From Luteimonas galliterrae (GTDB lineage Bacteria; Pseudomonadota; Gammaproteobacteria; Xanthomonadales; Xanthomonadaceae): a stretch of DNA of 64,000 nucleotides. Each line of letters starts with the position of its first letter. Position 1 is the stretch's first letter. Below are positions 25,235 to 34,148 of the stretch, piece by piece. Made by a program: the position numbers and the translations under genes. The stretch covers positions 1 to 64,000 of the forward strand of contig NZ_JAMBEP010000006.1 in the NCBI RefSeq assembly GCF_023374055.1. Direction: 5' to 3'. Under the pieces are notes generated by a model, which saw only the letters and a list, made by a program, of their open reading frames with translations, was not told the DNA's origin and did not search any database.

Positions 25235-25237
25235 AGC

Positions 25238-26257
25238 TTAGAAAGCGTGGTCGAAGCCCACTTCGCCCTGCACGCCGACCTGGTAGGCCGACACGCGCCG
25301 CTCGAAGAAGTTGGTCAGCTCCTGCACGTCCTGAAGATCCATGAACGGAAACGGATTCAGTGCGCCGAAATGCTTGGGCATGCCGAGTTGGGCCATGCGC
25401 TGGTCGGCGCAGTACTCCAGGTATTGGCGCATGTCCTTCAGCGACAGGCCGGCGACGCCGCCGGACAGCGTGTCCTCGGCGAAGGCGGCTTCGCATTCCA
25501 CCGCTTCGCACATCATCTGCAGCACCTGCGCGCGGAATTCGTCGTCGAAGAGATCGGGTTCCTCCTCGCGCGCGGTGCGGATCACCTCGAACGCGAACGC
25601 CATGTGGCAGCTCTCGTCGCGGAACACCCAGTTGGTGCCGGACGCCAGGCCGTGCAGCAACCCACGCGAGCGCAGGTAGTAGATGTAGGCGAAAGCGCCA
25701 AAGAAGAACAGACCTTCGATGCAGCCGGCGAAGCAGACCATGTTCAGCAGGAAGCGCCGGCGCTGCTCGCGCGTGTCCAGTCGTTGCAGATCCTGTATCG
25801 AATCGATCCACTTGAAGCAGAACTCGGCCTTCTTTCGGATCGAAGGGATGTTCTCCACCGCGGCGAAAGCCTTGGCGCGCTCGTTCGGATCCGGCAGGTA
25901 GCTGTCGAGCAGGGTCAGGTAGAACTGCACGTGCAGCGCTTCCTCGTACAGCTGCCGCGACAGGTACATGCGCGCTTCGGGCGCATTGATGTGCTGGTAG
26001 AGGTTCAACACCAGGTTGTTGGACACGATCGAGTCGCCGGTGGCGAAGAACGCGACCAGGCGTTCGATCAGATGGCGCTCCGCCGGGCCGAACTTGTGCT
26101 TGAGGTCGTTGAGATCCAGCGAGAAGTCCACTTCCTCCACCGTCCAGGTGTTGCGGATGGCATTGCGGTACATCTCGTAGAACTGCGGGTAGCGCATCGG
26201 GCGTAGGGTCAGTTCGAAGCCCGGGTCGAGCAGGAGTTGGCGGTTGTGGGTGGACAT
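25238..26257 (-). CDS. nrdB: Ribonucleotide reductase class Ia, small subunit
   Basis: A 339-residue ferritin-like R2 protein that holds the diiron-tyrosyl radical for deoxynucleotide synthesis. First-sphere residues are recognisable: Asp75 (ATGDSIV), Glu106 and His109 in LYEEALHVQFY, and the second set in VECEAAFAE and DESCHMAFAF. Tyr113, four residues after His109, occupies the radical position. The C-terminus VGFDHAF is the R1-docking tail. It lies 143 bases after nrdA, with a repeat in the gap, and shares its riboswitch-controlled transcript. Confidence 0.95.
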   Translation of the reverse strand: MSTHNRQLLLDPGFELTLRPMRYPQFYEMYRNAIRNTWTVEEVDFSLDLNDLKHKFGPAERHLIERLVAFFATGDSIVSNNLVLNLYQHINAPEARMYLSRQLYEEALHVQFYLTLLDSYLPDPNERAKAFAAVENIPSIRKKAEFCFKWIDSIQDLQRLDTREQRRRFLLNMVCFAGCIEGLFFFGAFAYIYYLRSRGLLHGLASGTNWVFRDESCHMAFAFEVIRTAREEEPDLFDDEFRAQVLQMMCEAVECEAAFAEDTLSGGVAGLSLKDMRQYLEYCADQRMAQLGMPKHFGALNPFPFMDLQDVQELTNFFERRVSAYQVGVQGEVGFDHAF

Positions 26258-26273
26258 CGTGTTTCTCGTTTTT

Positions 26274-26394
26274 CCTTCTCCCTCGGGAGAAGGTGCCCGA
26301 AGGGCGGATGAGGGTTCGGCGAAGGTGCGGCAGTCGAACAACGACGCTCCGCCGTACCCTCACCCCAACCCCTCTCCCGCAGGGAGAGGGGCTT
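26274..26394 (-). repeat. Interspersed repeat between nrdA and nrdB, same family as the hrpB insert
   Basis: On the minus strand: CCCCTCTCCCTGCGGGAGAG, GGTTGGGGTGAGGGTACGG, then GCCGAACCCTCATCCG, CCCTTCGGGC and CACCTTCTCCCGAGGGAGAA. It lies inside the nrdAB operon and could reduce read-through or stabilise mRNA ends. Confidence 0.9.
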
Positions 26395-26400
26395 CAAGCG

Positions 26401-28875
26401 TTACTGGCAGGCTTCGCAGCTCTCGGGGTTCTCCAACGAGCACGCGATGGCATCCGCCGGCGCGATCTCCGGCTGCGAGGCCTGCGCGGGCGCATTGCCG
26501 AGCGTGGTCTTGGCGATCTTCGTCGCCGGCCGCGAGCGCAGGTAGTACGTGGTCTTGATGCCTTTCTTCCACGCGTACATGTACATCGACGACATCGCGC
26601 CGATGTTCGGGCTTTCCATGAACAGGTTGAGCGAGGCGGACTGGTCGATAAAGGCGCCTCGATCGGCCGCCATGTCGATCAGCGAGCGCATCGGAATCTC
26701 CCAGGCGGTGCGGTAGATCGCGCGCAGCGTTTCCGGAATCTGCGCGATGACTTGGATCGAACCCTCTGCCTGCTTGATCGCGTCGCGGATCTCGGGCGTC
26801 CACAGGCCCAGCTTCTTCAATTCGACCACCAGGTAACGGTTGACCTGCAGGAAATCGCCCGACAGCGTCTCGCGCTTGAACAGGTTGCTGACCTGCGGCT
26901 CGACGCATTCGTAGCAGCCGGCGATCGAAGCGATGGTCGCGGTCGGCGCGATCGCGATCAGCAGCGAATTGCGCAGGCCGTGCTCGCGGATACGGTCGCG
27001 CAACGTGTCCCAGCGCTCGGTGCCCTCCGGCGTCACGCCCCAGGCGTCGAACTGCAGCTCGCCGGCGGCGGCGCGGGTGTCGTCGAACGAAGGGTGGCGG
27101 CCGCGTTCCTCGGCCAGTTCGCAGGAAGTTTCCAACGCGTGGTAATAGATGGTTTCGGCGATCTTCGCCGACAGCACGCGCGCCGGCTCGCTGTCGAAAG
27201 GCAGGCGCAGCCGGAAGAACACGTCCTGCAACCCCATCACGCCCAGCCCGACCGGCCGCCAGCGCAGATTGCCGCGGCGCGCGGATTCGATCGGATAGAA
27301 GTTCAAATCGATCACGCGATCCAGTTGGCGCACGGCCAGACGCACGGTTTCACCGAGTTTGTCGTAATCGAAGTGGCCGTCTTCGTCAAAATGCCGGCTC
27401 AAATTAATTGAGCCGAGGTTGCATACCGCGGTTTCCTCCGCCGAAGTCACTTCCAGAATTTCGGTGCACAGATTGGACAGGTGGATCACGTTGCCGGCTT
27501 TGGCGGTCTGGTTGCAGGCGCGATTGCACTTGTCCTTGAACGTCATCCAGCCGTTGCCGGTTTGCGCCAGCGTGCGCATCATCCGCCCGTACAGTTCGCG
27601 CGCCTGCACGGTCTTGACGGCCTTGCCCTGTTTTTCGGCCTGTTCGTAGGCGCGCTCGAATTCTTCGCCGAACAGATCGGTGAACTCGGGCACGATGCGC
27701 GGATCGAACAGCGACCATTCGCCGCCGGCTTCGACCCGCTTCATGAACAGGTCCGGGATCCAGTTGGCCAGATTGAGATTGTGCGTGCGCCGCGCGTCGT
27801 CGCCGGTGTTGTCGCGCAGCTCCAGGAATTCCTCCACATCCGCGTGCCACGGCTCCAGATACACGCATGCGGCGCCCTTGCGCTTGCCGCCCTGGTTGAC
27901 CGCGGCTACCGACGAATCCAGCGTCTTCAGCCACGGCACGATGCCGTTGGAATGGCCATTGGTCGATTTGATCAGCGATCCCCGCGAACGCACGCGCGTA
28001 TAGCTGACGCCGATACCGCCGCTGAACTTGGACAGCTGGGCGATGTCGCCGTACTTCCGGTAGATCGATTCCAGCGAATCGCGCGGCGAATCCAGCAGGA
28101 AGCACGACGACAGCTGTTCGTGCGTGGTGCCGCTGTTGAACAGCGTCGGCGAGCTCGGCAGGTAGTCCAGGTTGCCCATGCGCCGGTACAGCGCCAGCGC
28201 CTCGGGAACATCCTCGCTCAGCGCGCAGGCGATGCGCAGGAAGAACTGCTGCGGCGTCTCGATCACCTTGCGCGTATGCGGGTGGCGCAGCAGGTAGCGG
28301 TCGTACAGCGTGCGGAGGCCGAAATAGTCGAAGTGCAGGTCCAGCGACATGTCCAGCGCGTCGTTGAGCTTGCGCGCATTGGCTTGCACGAAGCCGAGCA
28401 GGCGGTCGTTGATCAGGCCGACTTCGTGGCCGCGGGCGACCGATTGCGAGAACGCATGGATTTCCTGGCCGGCCACTTCTTTGGCGATGACGTTGGCCAG
28501 CAGGCGCGCGCCGAGGCGGCCGTATTCGGGTTCTTCGGCGGTCAGCAGCGCAGCGGTGCGGATCGACAGCTCGTCCAGTTCGCGCGTGCTGGCGCCGTCG
28601 TACAGTCCTGAGATGGTGCGCGTGGCCACGCGCATCGGATCGATCGCGTGCAGGCCTTCGCAGCAGCGCTGCACGGCGCGCACGATCTTGTTGAGATCCA
28701 CCGGCTCGCGCCCGCCGTTGCGCTTGGTCACGCTCATCGCGGTGGCGGCGGGCGGCGGGGTGAGCAGGAAGGGCGTGTTGTTGGAAAGCGTGTTGTTGGA
28801 AAGCGTGTTGTTCGAAAGCGGGTCGCGCGCTTCGGTCGCGGCGGTGTCCGCAACGGCGCTGTCGTTCGGGTTCAT
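26401..28875 (-). CDS. nrdA: Ribonucleotide reductase class Ia, large subunit
   Basis: An 824-residue catalytic R1 subunit. The ATG at 28875 has GCAGGAGAAG upstream. A non-conserved N-terminal extension (residues 1-50) includes LSNNT three times; then an ATP-cone starts at SVTKRNGGREPVDLNKIV. Catalytic-domain landmarks: SSPTLFNSGTTHEQLSSCFLLD (first redox Cys), NLCTEI, the radical-site region AVCNLGSINLSRH, and PTATIASIAGCYE. The C-terminal CEACQ supplies the thioredoxin-reducible Cys pair. A cobalamin riboswitch lies in the 5' leader, so expression is probably repressed when B12 is plentiful. Confidence 0.96.
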   Translation of the reverse strand: MNPNDSAVADTAATEARDPLSNNTLSNNTLSNNTPFLLTPPPAATAMSVTKRNGGREPVDLNKIVRAVQRCCEGLHAIDPMRVATRTISGLYDGASTRELDELSIRTAALLTAEEPEYGRLGARLLANVIAKEVAGQEIHAFSQSVARGHEVGLINDRLLGFVQANARKLNDALDMSLDLHFDYFGLRTLYDRYLLRHPHTRKVIETPQQFFLRIACALSEDVPEALALYRRMGNLDYLPSSPTLFNSGTTHEQLSSCFLLDSPRDSLESIYRKYGDIAQLSKFSGGIGVSYTRVRSRGSLIKSTNGHSNGIVPWLKTLDSSVAAVNQGGKRKGAACVYLEPWHADVEEFLELRDNTGDDARRTHNLNLANWIPDLFMKRVEAGGEWSLFDPRIVPEFTDLFGEEFERAYEQAEKQGKAVKTVQARELYGRMMRTLAQTGNGWMTFKDKCNRACNQTAKAGNVIHLSNLCTEILEVTSAEETAVCNLGSINLSRHFDEDGHFDYDKLGETVRLAVRQLDRVIDLNFYPIESARRGNLRWRPVGLGVMGLQDVFFRLRLPFDSEPARVLSAKIAETIYYHALETSCELAEERGRHPSFDDTRAAAGELQFDAWGVTPEGTERWDTLRDRIREHGLRNSLLIAIAPTATIASIAGCYECVEPQVSNLFKRETLSGDFLQVNRYLVVELKKLGLWTPEIRDAIKQAEGSIQVIAQIPETLRAIYRTAWEIPMRSLIDMAADRGAFIDQSASLNLFMESPNIGAMSSMYMYAWKKGIKTTYYLRSRPATKIAKTTLGNAPAQASQPEIAPADAIACSLENPESCEACQ
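28773..28817 (-). repeat. 15-bp tandem repeat, three units, in the nrdA 5' coding region
   Basis: Plus-strand unit GCGTGTTGTTGGAAA at 28773, 28788 and 28803 (the third has one change, TTC for TTG). It codes LSNNT x3. In-frame unit length permits copy-number change without loss of function. Confidence 0.95.
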
Positions 28876-29120
28876 GCGTGCTTCTCCTGCGATGGCGCAC
28901 CGATGCCGTCTGTCCCACGCGGACGGCGGAAGGGGCGGCATCGCGCAGGGACGCAAGTCCACGGCGCGACCCCGCCCCCTCGGGCGTGCGGCGATCTCAG
29001 GGTGGGCGAGCGGTGTCGCAACAGCCGCGATGCGTTCGCACGAAAGCAAAGGCCGGCTTGCGTCACCAGCCATCTCCCCCCGGAGATTCCGCGGCCGGCA
29101 CCGCGCGGTGTGCATCGCGC

Positions 29121-29406
29121 GGTTGTCGGCAGGTCTTCGGACTCGTGGACGCGGGACGCTTCTTTGTAGGAGCGGCTTCAGCCGCGAGCTCTTCCGGCCA
29201 GATCGCGCGAGCGTCAGGAAAAAGCTCGCGGCTGAAGCCGCTCCTACGAAAGGCTATTCCACCTACCGGCCGTCGCTTCCCGGGATCCTGGATCCCAGTG
29301 CCAATGACGGCTTTCGTTTCCACATACCGCTGCGGGGCAGTGCCGGATTCCAACCGGCTTCCCTTTTCATCCGGCGGCGCGAGCCGTCGGAACCGACGGC
29401 CACAAC
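29121..29406 (-). promoter_or_regulatory. Cobalamin (B12) riboswitch in the nrdAB leader, with a REP insertion
   Basis: On the minus strand the conserved core is present in order: GATGAAAAGGGAAGCCGG, then AATCCGGCACTGCCCCGCAG and CGGT (29326-29363), CACTGGG...CCCGGGAAGCGACGG, and the 3' box GAGTCCGAAGACCTGCC (29128-29144). P1 is formed by GTTGTGGC (29399-29406) with GCCGACAAC (29122-29130). This is very close to the E. coli btuB aptamer. A complete 82-base REP pair (29166-29247) occupies the last variable peripheral arm, flanked by GTGGA and TCCAC that could pair. About 245 bases of leader follow before the nrdA ATG; they contain a GCCGGC/GCCGGCC hairpin with a weak T-rich tail that may be the expression platform. 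Confidence 0.92.
29166..29247. repeat. REP pair inside the cobalamin riboswitch
   Basis: GTAGGAGCGGCTTCAGCCGC GAGCTC and, mirrored, AGCTC GCGGCTGAAGCCGCTCCTAC, the same 80-base unit as at 12486, 39039 and 53749. It would fold as an independent hairpin at the tip of the aptamer's variable arm. Confidence 0.93.
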
Positions 29407-29415
29407 ATACGGTGC

Positions 29416-30303
29416 CTAGACGGCGCCGTCAACGCCAGATGTAGCGATATTCAAATTGGCCGCGCTTGTTTGGCCGGCGGGTTTGAACTCCGGCGGACCG
29501 ACCACCACCCATGCGCGTTCGCGCCAACCGCGTGCGGCGCGCAGGTCGCGGTACATGCCGCGCCAGGCGTGCGCCACGAGCCGGAAGGGATTGTTGCTGT
29601 GGAAGGGTTCCACCAGCCCGTACCGCGGCGGATGCTCCGCCGTTTCAGCTTGGAAAGTGCCGAACCAGCGATCGAAGACGATCAGCACGCCGCCGTAGTT
29701 GCGGTCGATGTAGATCTGGTTGCTCGCATGGTGCGCGCGATGGTGCGAAGGCGTATTGAACAGGTATTCGATCGGACGCGGCAGCTTGCCGATCAGTTCG
29801 GTGTGCAGCCAGAACTGGTACAGCAGATTCAGGGACAGCGTGGCGAGGACGATCGGAACCGGAAATCCGATCAGCACCAGCGGCGCCATGAAGACGGGCG
29901 TGCCGACGATGCGGCTGGTCCAGCCCAGCCGGTAAGCGGCGGCGAACGTGATCCGATGCGAGGAGTGGTGGACGGAGTGATTGAGCCAGAACCAGCGGAT
30001 GCGGTGCTCGGCGCGGTGCATCCAGTAATAGCAGAAGTCCAGGCCGAGCAGCAACAGGGCCCAGTGCCACCAGCGGTCCATCGCGATCTCGCCGATCCGC
30101 CAGTGCCACACCGCATACAGCATCAGGCCCACGATGCCCGTCTTGACTACGGCGATGATTACGATGCGGCCGGCGACATCGCCCAGCGACGCCCAGAATT
30201 CGCCCCAAGCGTAGCCGCGGCCGCTTCGAACCAGCCACCATGCTTCGATCGCGGCGAGCAGAATGAGCGCCAGCATCAGCCAGGCCGTAAGTTTAAGGCT
30301 CAA
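29416..30303 (-). CDS. Fatty acid hydroxylase / sterol desaturase superfamily membrane protein
   Basis: About 295 residues with four or five membrane segments. Diiron histidine boxes: HRAEHRIRWFWLNHSVHHSS (HxxxH and HxxHH) and later HHRAHHASN. Enzymes of this family hydroxylate or desaturate lipids, alkylglycerols or carotenoids in the membrane; the substrate cannot be told. The start is uncertain: TTG at 30303 has GGAG 10 bases upstream, while ATG at 30276 gives a 286-residue protein; the frame is open further but is repeat-like. The stop codon is 10 bases upstream of the riboswitch on the same strand, so read-through into nrdAB is possible. Confidence 0.85.
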   Translation of the reverse strand: MSLKLTAWLMLALILLAAIEAWWLVRSGRGYAWGEFWASLGDVAGRIVIIAVVKTGIVGLMLYAVWHWRIGEIAMDRWWHWALLLLGLDFCYYWMHRAEHRIRWFWLNHSVHHSSHRITFAAAYRLGWTSRIVGTPVFMAPLVLIGFPVPIVLATLSLNLLYQFWLHTELIGKLPRPIEYLFNTPSHHRAHHASNQIYIDRNYGGVLIVFDRWFGTFQAETAEHPPRYGLVEPFHSNNPFRLVAHAWRGMYRDLRAARGWRERAWVVVGPPEFKPAGQTSAANLNIATSGVDGAV

Positions 30304-30521
30304 CAAAGGGCACGCTCCGCCGGCGCAGAAGAGAAGGGTTGCGCGAACGCGAACGGCGTCGGCGCGCGGCCAGACTAGCGGCGCGGGCGCGTGCGGTGCC
30401 GCCGTCGCAAGGCGGAGTGGGAACACTGACCGAAGATAGGTGCGCGTGGTTTCGTTGCCGCGCTTGCTCCGCCGCTCTTGCTTGCGGTGTGGAGCAGACG
30501 GCGCAGAAGCAATGGCAAAGC

Positions 30522-30545
30522 CAGCGGGGCAAGCCCCGCTCTACG
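30522..30545. repeat. GCGGGGCAAGCCCCGCTCTAC hairpin
   Basis: A single copy of the GTAGAGCGG...CCGC hairpin just after the zapE stop codon (minus strand). It could end the zapE transcript. The remaining gap 30304-30521 shows no gene. Confidence 0.75.
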
Positions 30546-30560
30546 AAACGGAAGCGGCGG

Positions 30561-31667
30561 TCACTGGCGGTGTTCGAGGGTGAGGTATTCGGCCGACTGC
30601 ATCTCGATCAGCCGCGAGGCGGTGCGCTCGAACGCCGCGGCCAGGCGCGTGCCTTCGTAGAGCGCGGGCGGCGGCGCGTCCGCCGTGCAGACGAGGTTGA
30701 CGTGGCGGTCGTACAACTCGTCGATCAAGGTGATGAAGCGCCGCGCCGGGTTGTCCATGCGTTCCTCAAGGCGCGGGATGCCGCCCAGCAGCACGGTGTG
30801 GAACTCGCGCGCGATCTCGATGTAGTCGGACGCGCCGCGCGGGCCTTCGCACAATTCGGCGAAATCGAACCAGGCCATGCCCTTGCAGCGCGCGCGCACG
30901 GCGATCTTGCGGCCTTCCAGTTCGATGGTGCCGCCGCGGTGCGCGTCGTCGCCGCCGAGCGCATGCCAGCGCGATTCCAGCCAAGCGTCGGATCCGGCGT
31001 CCAGCGGCGCGCGGTAGACCGGCGAGCGGGTCAGTTCGCGCAGGCGGTAGTCGGTGGGGCTGTCCAGGTGGGCGATGATGCAATGCTGCTGGATCAGCGC
31101 GATCGCCGGCAGGAAGCGCGCGCGTTGCAGGCCGTCCTTGTACAGCTCGCCCGGCGCGCTGTTGGACGTGGTGACCAGGATCACGCCTTCGGCGAACAGG
31201 CGGTCGAGCAGGCGCCCGAGCAGCATCGCGTCGCCGATGTCGCTGACGAAGAATTCGTCCAGCACCAGCACGCGCAGCGTGCGTTGCCATTCCTTGGCGA
31301 TGATCGCCAGCGGATCGCGCTCGCCGGCGTGCGCGCGCAGGCGTTCGTGCACGTCGCGCATGAAGCGGTGGAAGTGGGTGCGGCGCTTCTGCGCGATCGG
31401 CAGTCCGTCGTAAAAAAGATCGATCAAGAAGGTCTTGCCGCGGCCTACGCCGCCCCACAAATACAGGCCGCGCTCGGGCGGCGGCGGGCCTTCGCCGAAC
31501 ATCCGCTCCAGCAGGCCGCGCGATTTCGGCGGCGCGACGAGCGCGGCATGGATGCGGTCGAGTTCTCGCAGGGCGCCGCGTTGCGCCGGATCGTCTTGCC
31601 AGTCGCCGCGGGCGGCGCCGGCGCGGTAGTTTTCCGACGGCAGCGCCGCCGCCTTCGCGTCAGCCAT
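30561..31667 (-). CDS. zapE: Cell division ATPase ZapE (AFG1-like)
   Basis: A 368-residue AFG1-family P-loop ATPase. Walker A is LWGGVGRGKTFLIDLF, Walker B VLVLDEFFVSDIGDA, followed by TTSNSAPGELYKDGLQR and RRFITLIDELYDRHVNL. In E. coli ZapE (YhcM) associates with FtsZ at the septum under stress. The ATG at 31667 overlaps the end of the upstream hydrolase gene by 8 bases, indicating one operon; the longer frame to 31709 lies inside that gene. Confidence 0.93.
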   Translation of the reverse strand: MADAKAAALPSENYRAGAARGDWQDDPAQRGALRELDRIHAALVAPPKSRGLLERMFGEGPPPPERGLYLWGGVGRGKTFLIDLFYDGLPIAQKRRTHFHRFMRDVHERLRAHAGERDPLAIIAKEWQRTLRVLVLDEFFVSDIGDAMLLGRLLDRLFAEGVILVTTSNSAPGELYKDGLQRARFLPAIALIQQHCIIAHLDSPTDYRLRELTRSPVYRAPLDAGSDAWLESRWHALGGDDAHRGGTIELEGRKIAVRARCKGMAWFDFAELCEGPRGASDYIEIAREFHTVLLGGIPRLEERMDNPARRFITLIDELYDRHVNLVCTADAPPPALYEGTRLAAAFERTASRLIEMQSAEYLTLEHRQ

Positions 31668-32328
31668 TCGTTGCGGGCAGGTAAGGGCGTACGCCGTTCT
31701 TGATCGCACCGCGCAGGTCGATCAGCTTGCGGTGGAAGAAATGGCTGGTGTCGGGCATGCGCACGAGTTCGGCCTGGGCCTTGGATTTCTCCAGCCAATC
31801 GTAAACGGCCTGCGGGTCGACGATCTCGTCGTTCTCGCCCTGGATCACCAGCCAAGGCATGGTCGGCAGCGGGACGCTTTCGAAATCCCAGCGCCCGGCC
31901 GGCGGCGCGATCGAGATCAGCAACGCCGGCTTCAGTTCTTCGGCCGCGCCGATCGAAACGAAGGCGCCGAAGCTGAAGCCCGCCAGCCATAACGCATGCT
32001 CCGGCCGCTGCTCGCGCACCCAGGCCGCCACCGCGCGCAGGTCGTCGGTCTCGCCGCGGCCCTCGTCGTACTCGCCTTCGGAATGGCCGGTGCCGCGGAA
32101 GTTGAAGCGCACCGTCGTCGCGCCCAATTCGCGCAGGGCACGCGCGGCCATCGTCACCACCTTGTTGTGCATGCTGCCGCCTTCGGTCGGCAGCGGATGG
32201 CAGACCACGCCCACCACCGGCACGGCCGGGCAGTCGGGCTCCGGATATTCGACTGCGGCTTCAAGGGCGCCGGCGGGGCCGTGCAGCACCACCGGACCGG
32301 AGGCATCGGGGAAGGGAGGGCGGGTCAT
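31660..32328 (-). CDS. Alpha/beta hydrolase of the COG2945 type
   Basis: A 222-residue hydrolase. It has the family's VVCHPLPTEGGSMHNKVV and VRFNFRGTGHSEG near the oxyanion region, nucleophile Ser in LAGFSFGAF, then Asp in VIQGENDEIVD and His in DTSHFFHRKL. Probably an esterase or thioesterase; substrate unknown. It starts 12 bases after the upstream nuclease gene and overlaps zapE, so the three genes form a likely operon. Confidence 0.88.
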   Translation of the reverse strand: MTRPPFPDASGPVVLHGPAGALEAAVEYPEPDCPAVPVVGVVCHPLPTEGGSMHNKVVTMAARALRELGATTVRFNFRGTGHSEGEYDEGRGETDDLRAVAAWVREQRPEHALWLAGFSFGAFVSIGAAEELKPALLISIAPPAGRWDFESVPLPTMPWLVIQGENDEIVDPQAVYDWLEKSKAQAELVRMPDTSHFFHRKLIDLRGAIKNGVRPYLPATNG

Positions 32329-32340
32329 CGGGCGATGATA

Positions 32341-34125
32341 CTAGCGGCGCAGGTCGAAGCCGGTGAGCAGCGGATCGTGGTCGGAACTGCGCCACGGCGT
32401 AGCGGTATTTTCGGCGCTGATGTCTTCCCGATAACCGACGTTGCCGGCTTCATCCGCGTTGATATGCCATTCCGCGACGCCCCCGAGGCGCTTGGCCAGG
32501 GCCGGGCTTAACAGGGCGTGGTCCAGGCGGCCGGACTGGCCATCGTAGACATAGCTATAGGGCCGTTCCCCGGGCGCGTCGGCCGATGGCGCGCCGTGGC
32601 GGCGGGCGATGGCGAAAGCGTCCTGCCAGCCGCGCGAACGCAGCCGGCGCAGGGGATCTTCCTCGGCGTAGGCATTCAGATCGCCGACGATCATCACCAA
32701 GGGGCTGCTGGAGCGAGTGGGGTCGGTCTTCAGCCAGCGGTCCAGGCCGGTCGCGGATTCGACGCGGGTCGCGTTCCAACAACTCTGGCCGTCGCGCTGA
32801 TCGGCATCGGCGCCGCTGGCCTCCGTGCAGCCCTTGGACTTGAAGTGGTTGGCGGCGACCACGAACACTGGCCCGCGTCCGGCGCGGAAGGCCTGCGCCA
32901 GCGGCGCGCGGCTGCGGTCGGCGAAGGGGCCGGCCGTCAGGGTCGCGGGACGGCCGACGGTCTCGACCCGTTTGCCGCGGTAGATCAGGCCGACGCGGAT
33001 ATCGTCGCTGCCCGGCCCGCGCGCGGTTTCGACATGGCGCCAATCGCCGCCGCCCTCGTTCATCGCCGCGACCAGCTGGGCGAGGCTGGACTCGGGGCCG
33101 TAGCCGTCGTTTTCCAGTTCCATCAGCGCGGCGATGTCCGGATCGAGCGCGCGCAGGGTCGCGACCAGTTTCGACAGTTGCACGGCGTACTGCTGCGCCG
33201 TCTTGGCACCGCGCTTGGTCGGAAAGCCACCGCCGCGACCGTCGCCGTTGAACAGGTTCTCCAGATTCAGACTGGCAATGCGCACATTGCCGTCGACTTT
33301 CGGCGCCGGCGGGCGCGCCGCCGCGCGGATCTGCAAGGGTTCGGTCAGCTGCAGGCTGTAACCGCCGCGTTGATCGAGCACGCCGATGGCACGTTCGACG
33401 ACGCTGCCGGCGCGCGGCGTGCCCCTCTGCGGCGGCAGGTACCCGATGCGGTACGGATCGCGAACGAGCTGGCCGTCGTCCAGCGCGAAGCGCCGGCGCG
33501 CGTTGTCCGCAGCGATGCGTTGCGCTTCCGCGCCGGGCGCTGCGATTTCGGTCGGCGTGAACGGCCGGCCGTCGAAACTCGCGCTCAATATGCCGAAGCC
33601 CGATAGTTGGCGCGTGGCAGTCACTGTCAGCGGCGCGTCGATGCGCAGCAGCATTCCCTCGCAGCGCTCCCAATCGGCGGCCTGCGCGGGCGCGGCGGAC
33701 ACCGGGGTCGGCGCCAACGGCGGGCCGCGGCCTAGCGTTTCGATCTGCAGCGGTTCGAGCGTGGTCAGGGTGGCGTGGCCACCCACGTCGCGTTCCACCA
33801 CGCGGCCGCGGATCCGGACGCGGCGTTGCGGTTTGGCCTCGCGGTTCTGGGTTTCGACGAACAGCGCGTCGGAGGTGGCCGGATCGCCGTCGCCGCCGTC
33901 CTGCACGAACCAGCCGCCCATGGCGCCGCCGAGCAGTCCGACGACCGTACCCTCGACTACTACGATTTCGCCGGCGCGAGGGCTGGCATTGCCGCGGCCT
34001 TGCACGCTGCCGATCGCGATAGCCTCGGGATGCGGCGCCGCAGGCGCGCGTTCCCGGACCGCGTCCGGCGCACAGGCGGCCAGCACGCAGCAAGCGGCGG
34101 CCAACATCGCGATCCGATCGTGCAT
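32341..34125 (-). CDS. Secreted/lipoprotein endonuclease-exonuclease-phosphatase (ExeM/NucH-like)
   Basis: About 594 residues. A lipoprotein signal (AAACCVLAAC) is followed by an OB-fold-like DNA-binding region (residues about 35-260) and a C-terminal EEP nuclease domain: VRIASLNLENLFNGDG, ALMELENDGYG, VVAANHFKSKGC, VGDLNAYAEEDP and the final SSDHDPLLTGFDL catalytic motif. This order is that of extracellular nucleases ExeM and NucH, which degrade DNA at the cell surface or in biofilm. The ATG at 34125 has AGGGG 7 bases upstream; an ATG at 34131 is the alternative. Confidence 0.88.
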   Translation of the reverse strand: MHDRIAMLAAACCVLAACAPDAVRERAPAAPHPEAIAIGSVQGRGNASPRAGEIVVVEGTVVGLLGGAMGGWFVQDGGDGDPATSDALFVETQNREAKPQRRVRIRGRVVERDVGGHATLTTLEPLQIETLGRGPPLAPTPVSAAPAQAADWERCEGMLLRIDAPLTVTATRQLSGFGILSASFDGRPFTPTEIAAPGAEAQRIAADNARRRFALDDGQLVRDPYRIGYLPPQRGTPRAGSVVERAIGVLDQRGGYSLQLTEPLQIRAAARPPAPKVDGNVRIASLNLENLFNGDGRGGGFPTKRGAKTAQQYAVQLSKLVATLRALDPDIAALMELENDGYGPESSLAQLVAAMNEGGGDWRHVETARGPGSDDIRVGLIYRGKRVETVGRPATLTAGPFADRSRAPLAQAFRAGRGPVFVVAANHFKSKGCTEASGADADQRDGQSCWNATRVESATGLDRWLKTDPTRSSSPLVMIVGDLNAYAEEDPLRRLRSRGWQDAFAIARRHGAPSADAPGERPYSYVYDGQSGRLDHALLSPALAKRLGGVAEWHINADEAGNVGYREDISAENTATPWRSSDHDPLLTGFDLRR

Positions 34126-34148
34126 CGGCATTCCCCTGCAAACAACAA

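Noticed and set aside
28876-29115. Upstream extension of nrdA to 904 residues
   Set aside because: The frame is open only by chance through the riboswitch leader; the start at 28875 has a strong ribosome-binding site and the extra sequence is Arg/Pro-rich.
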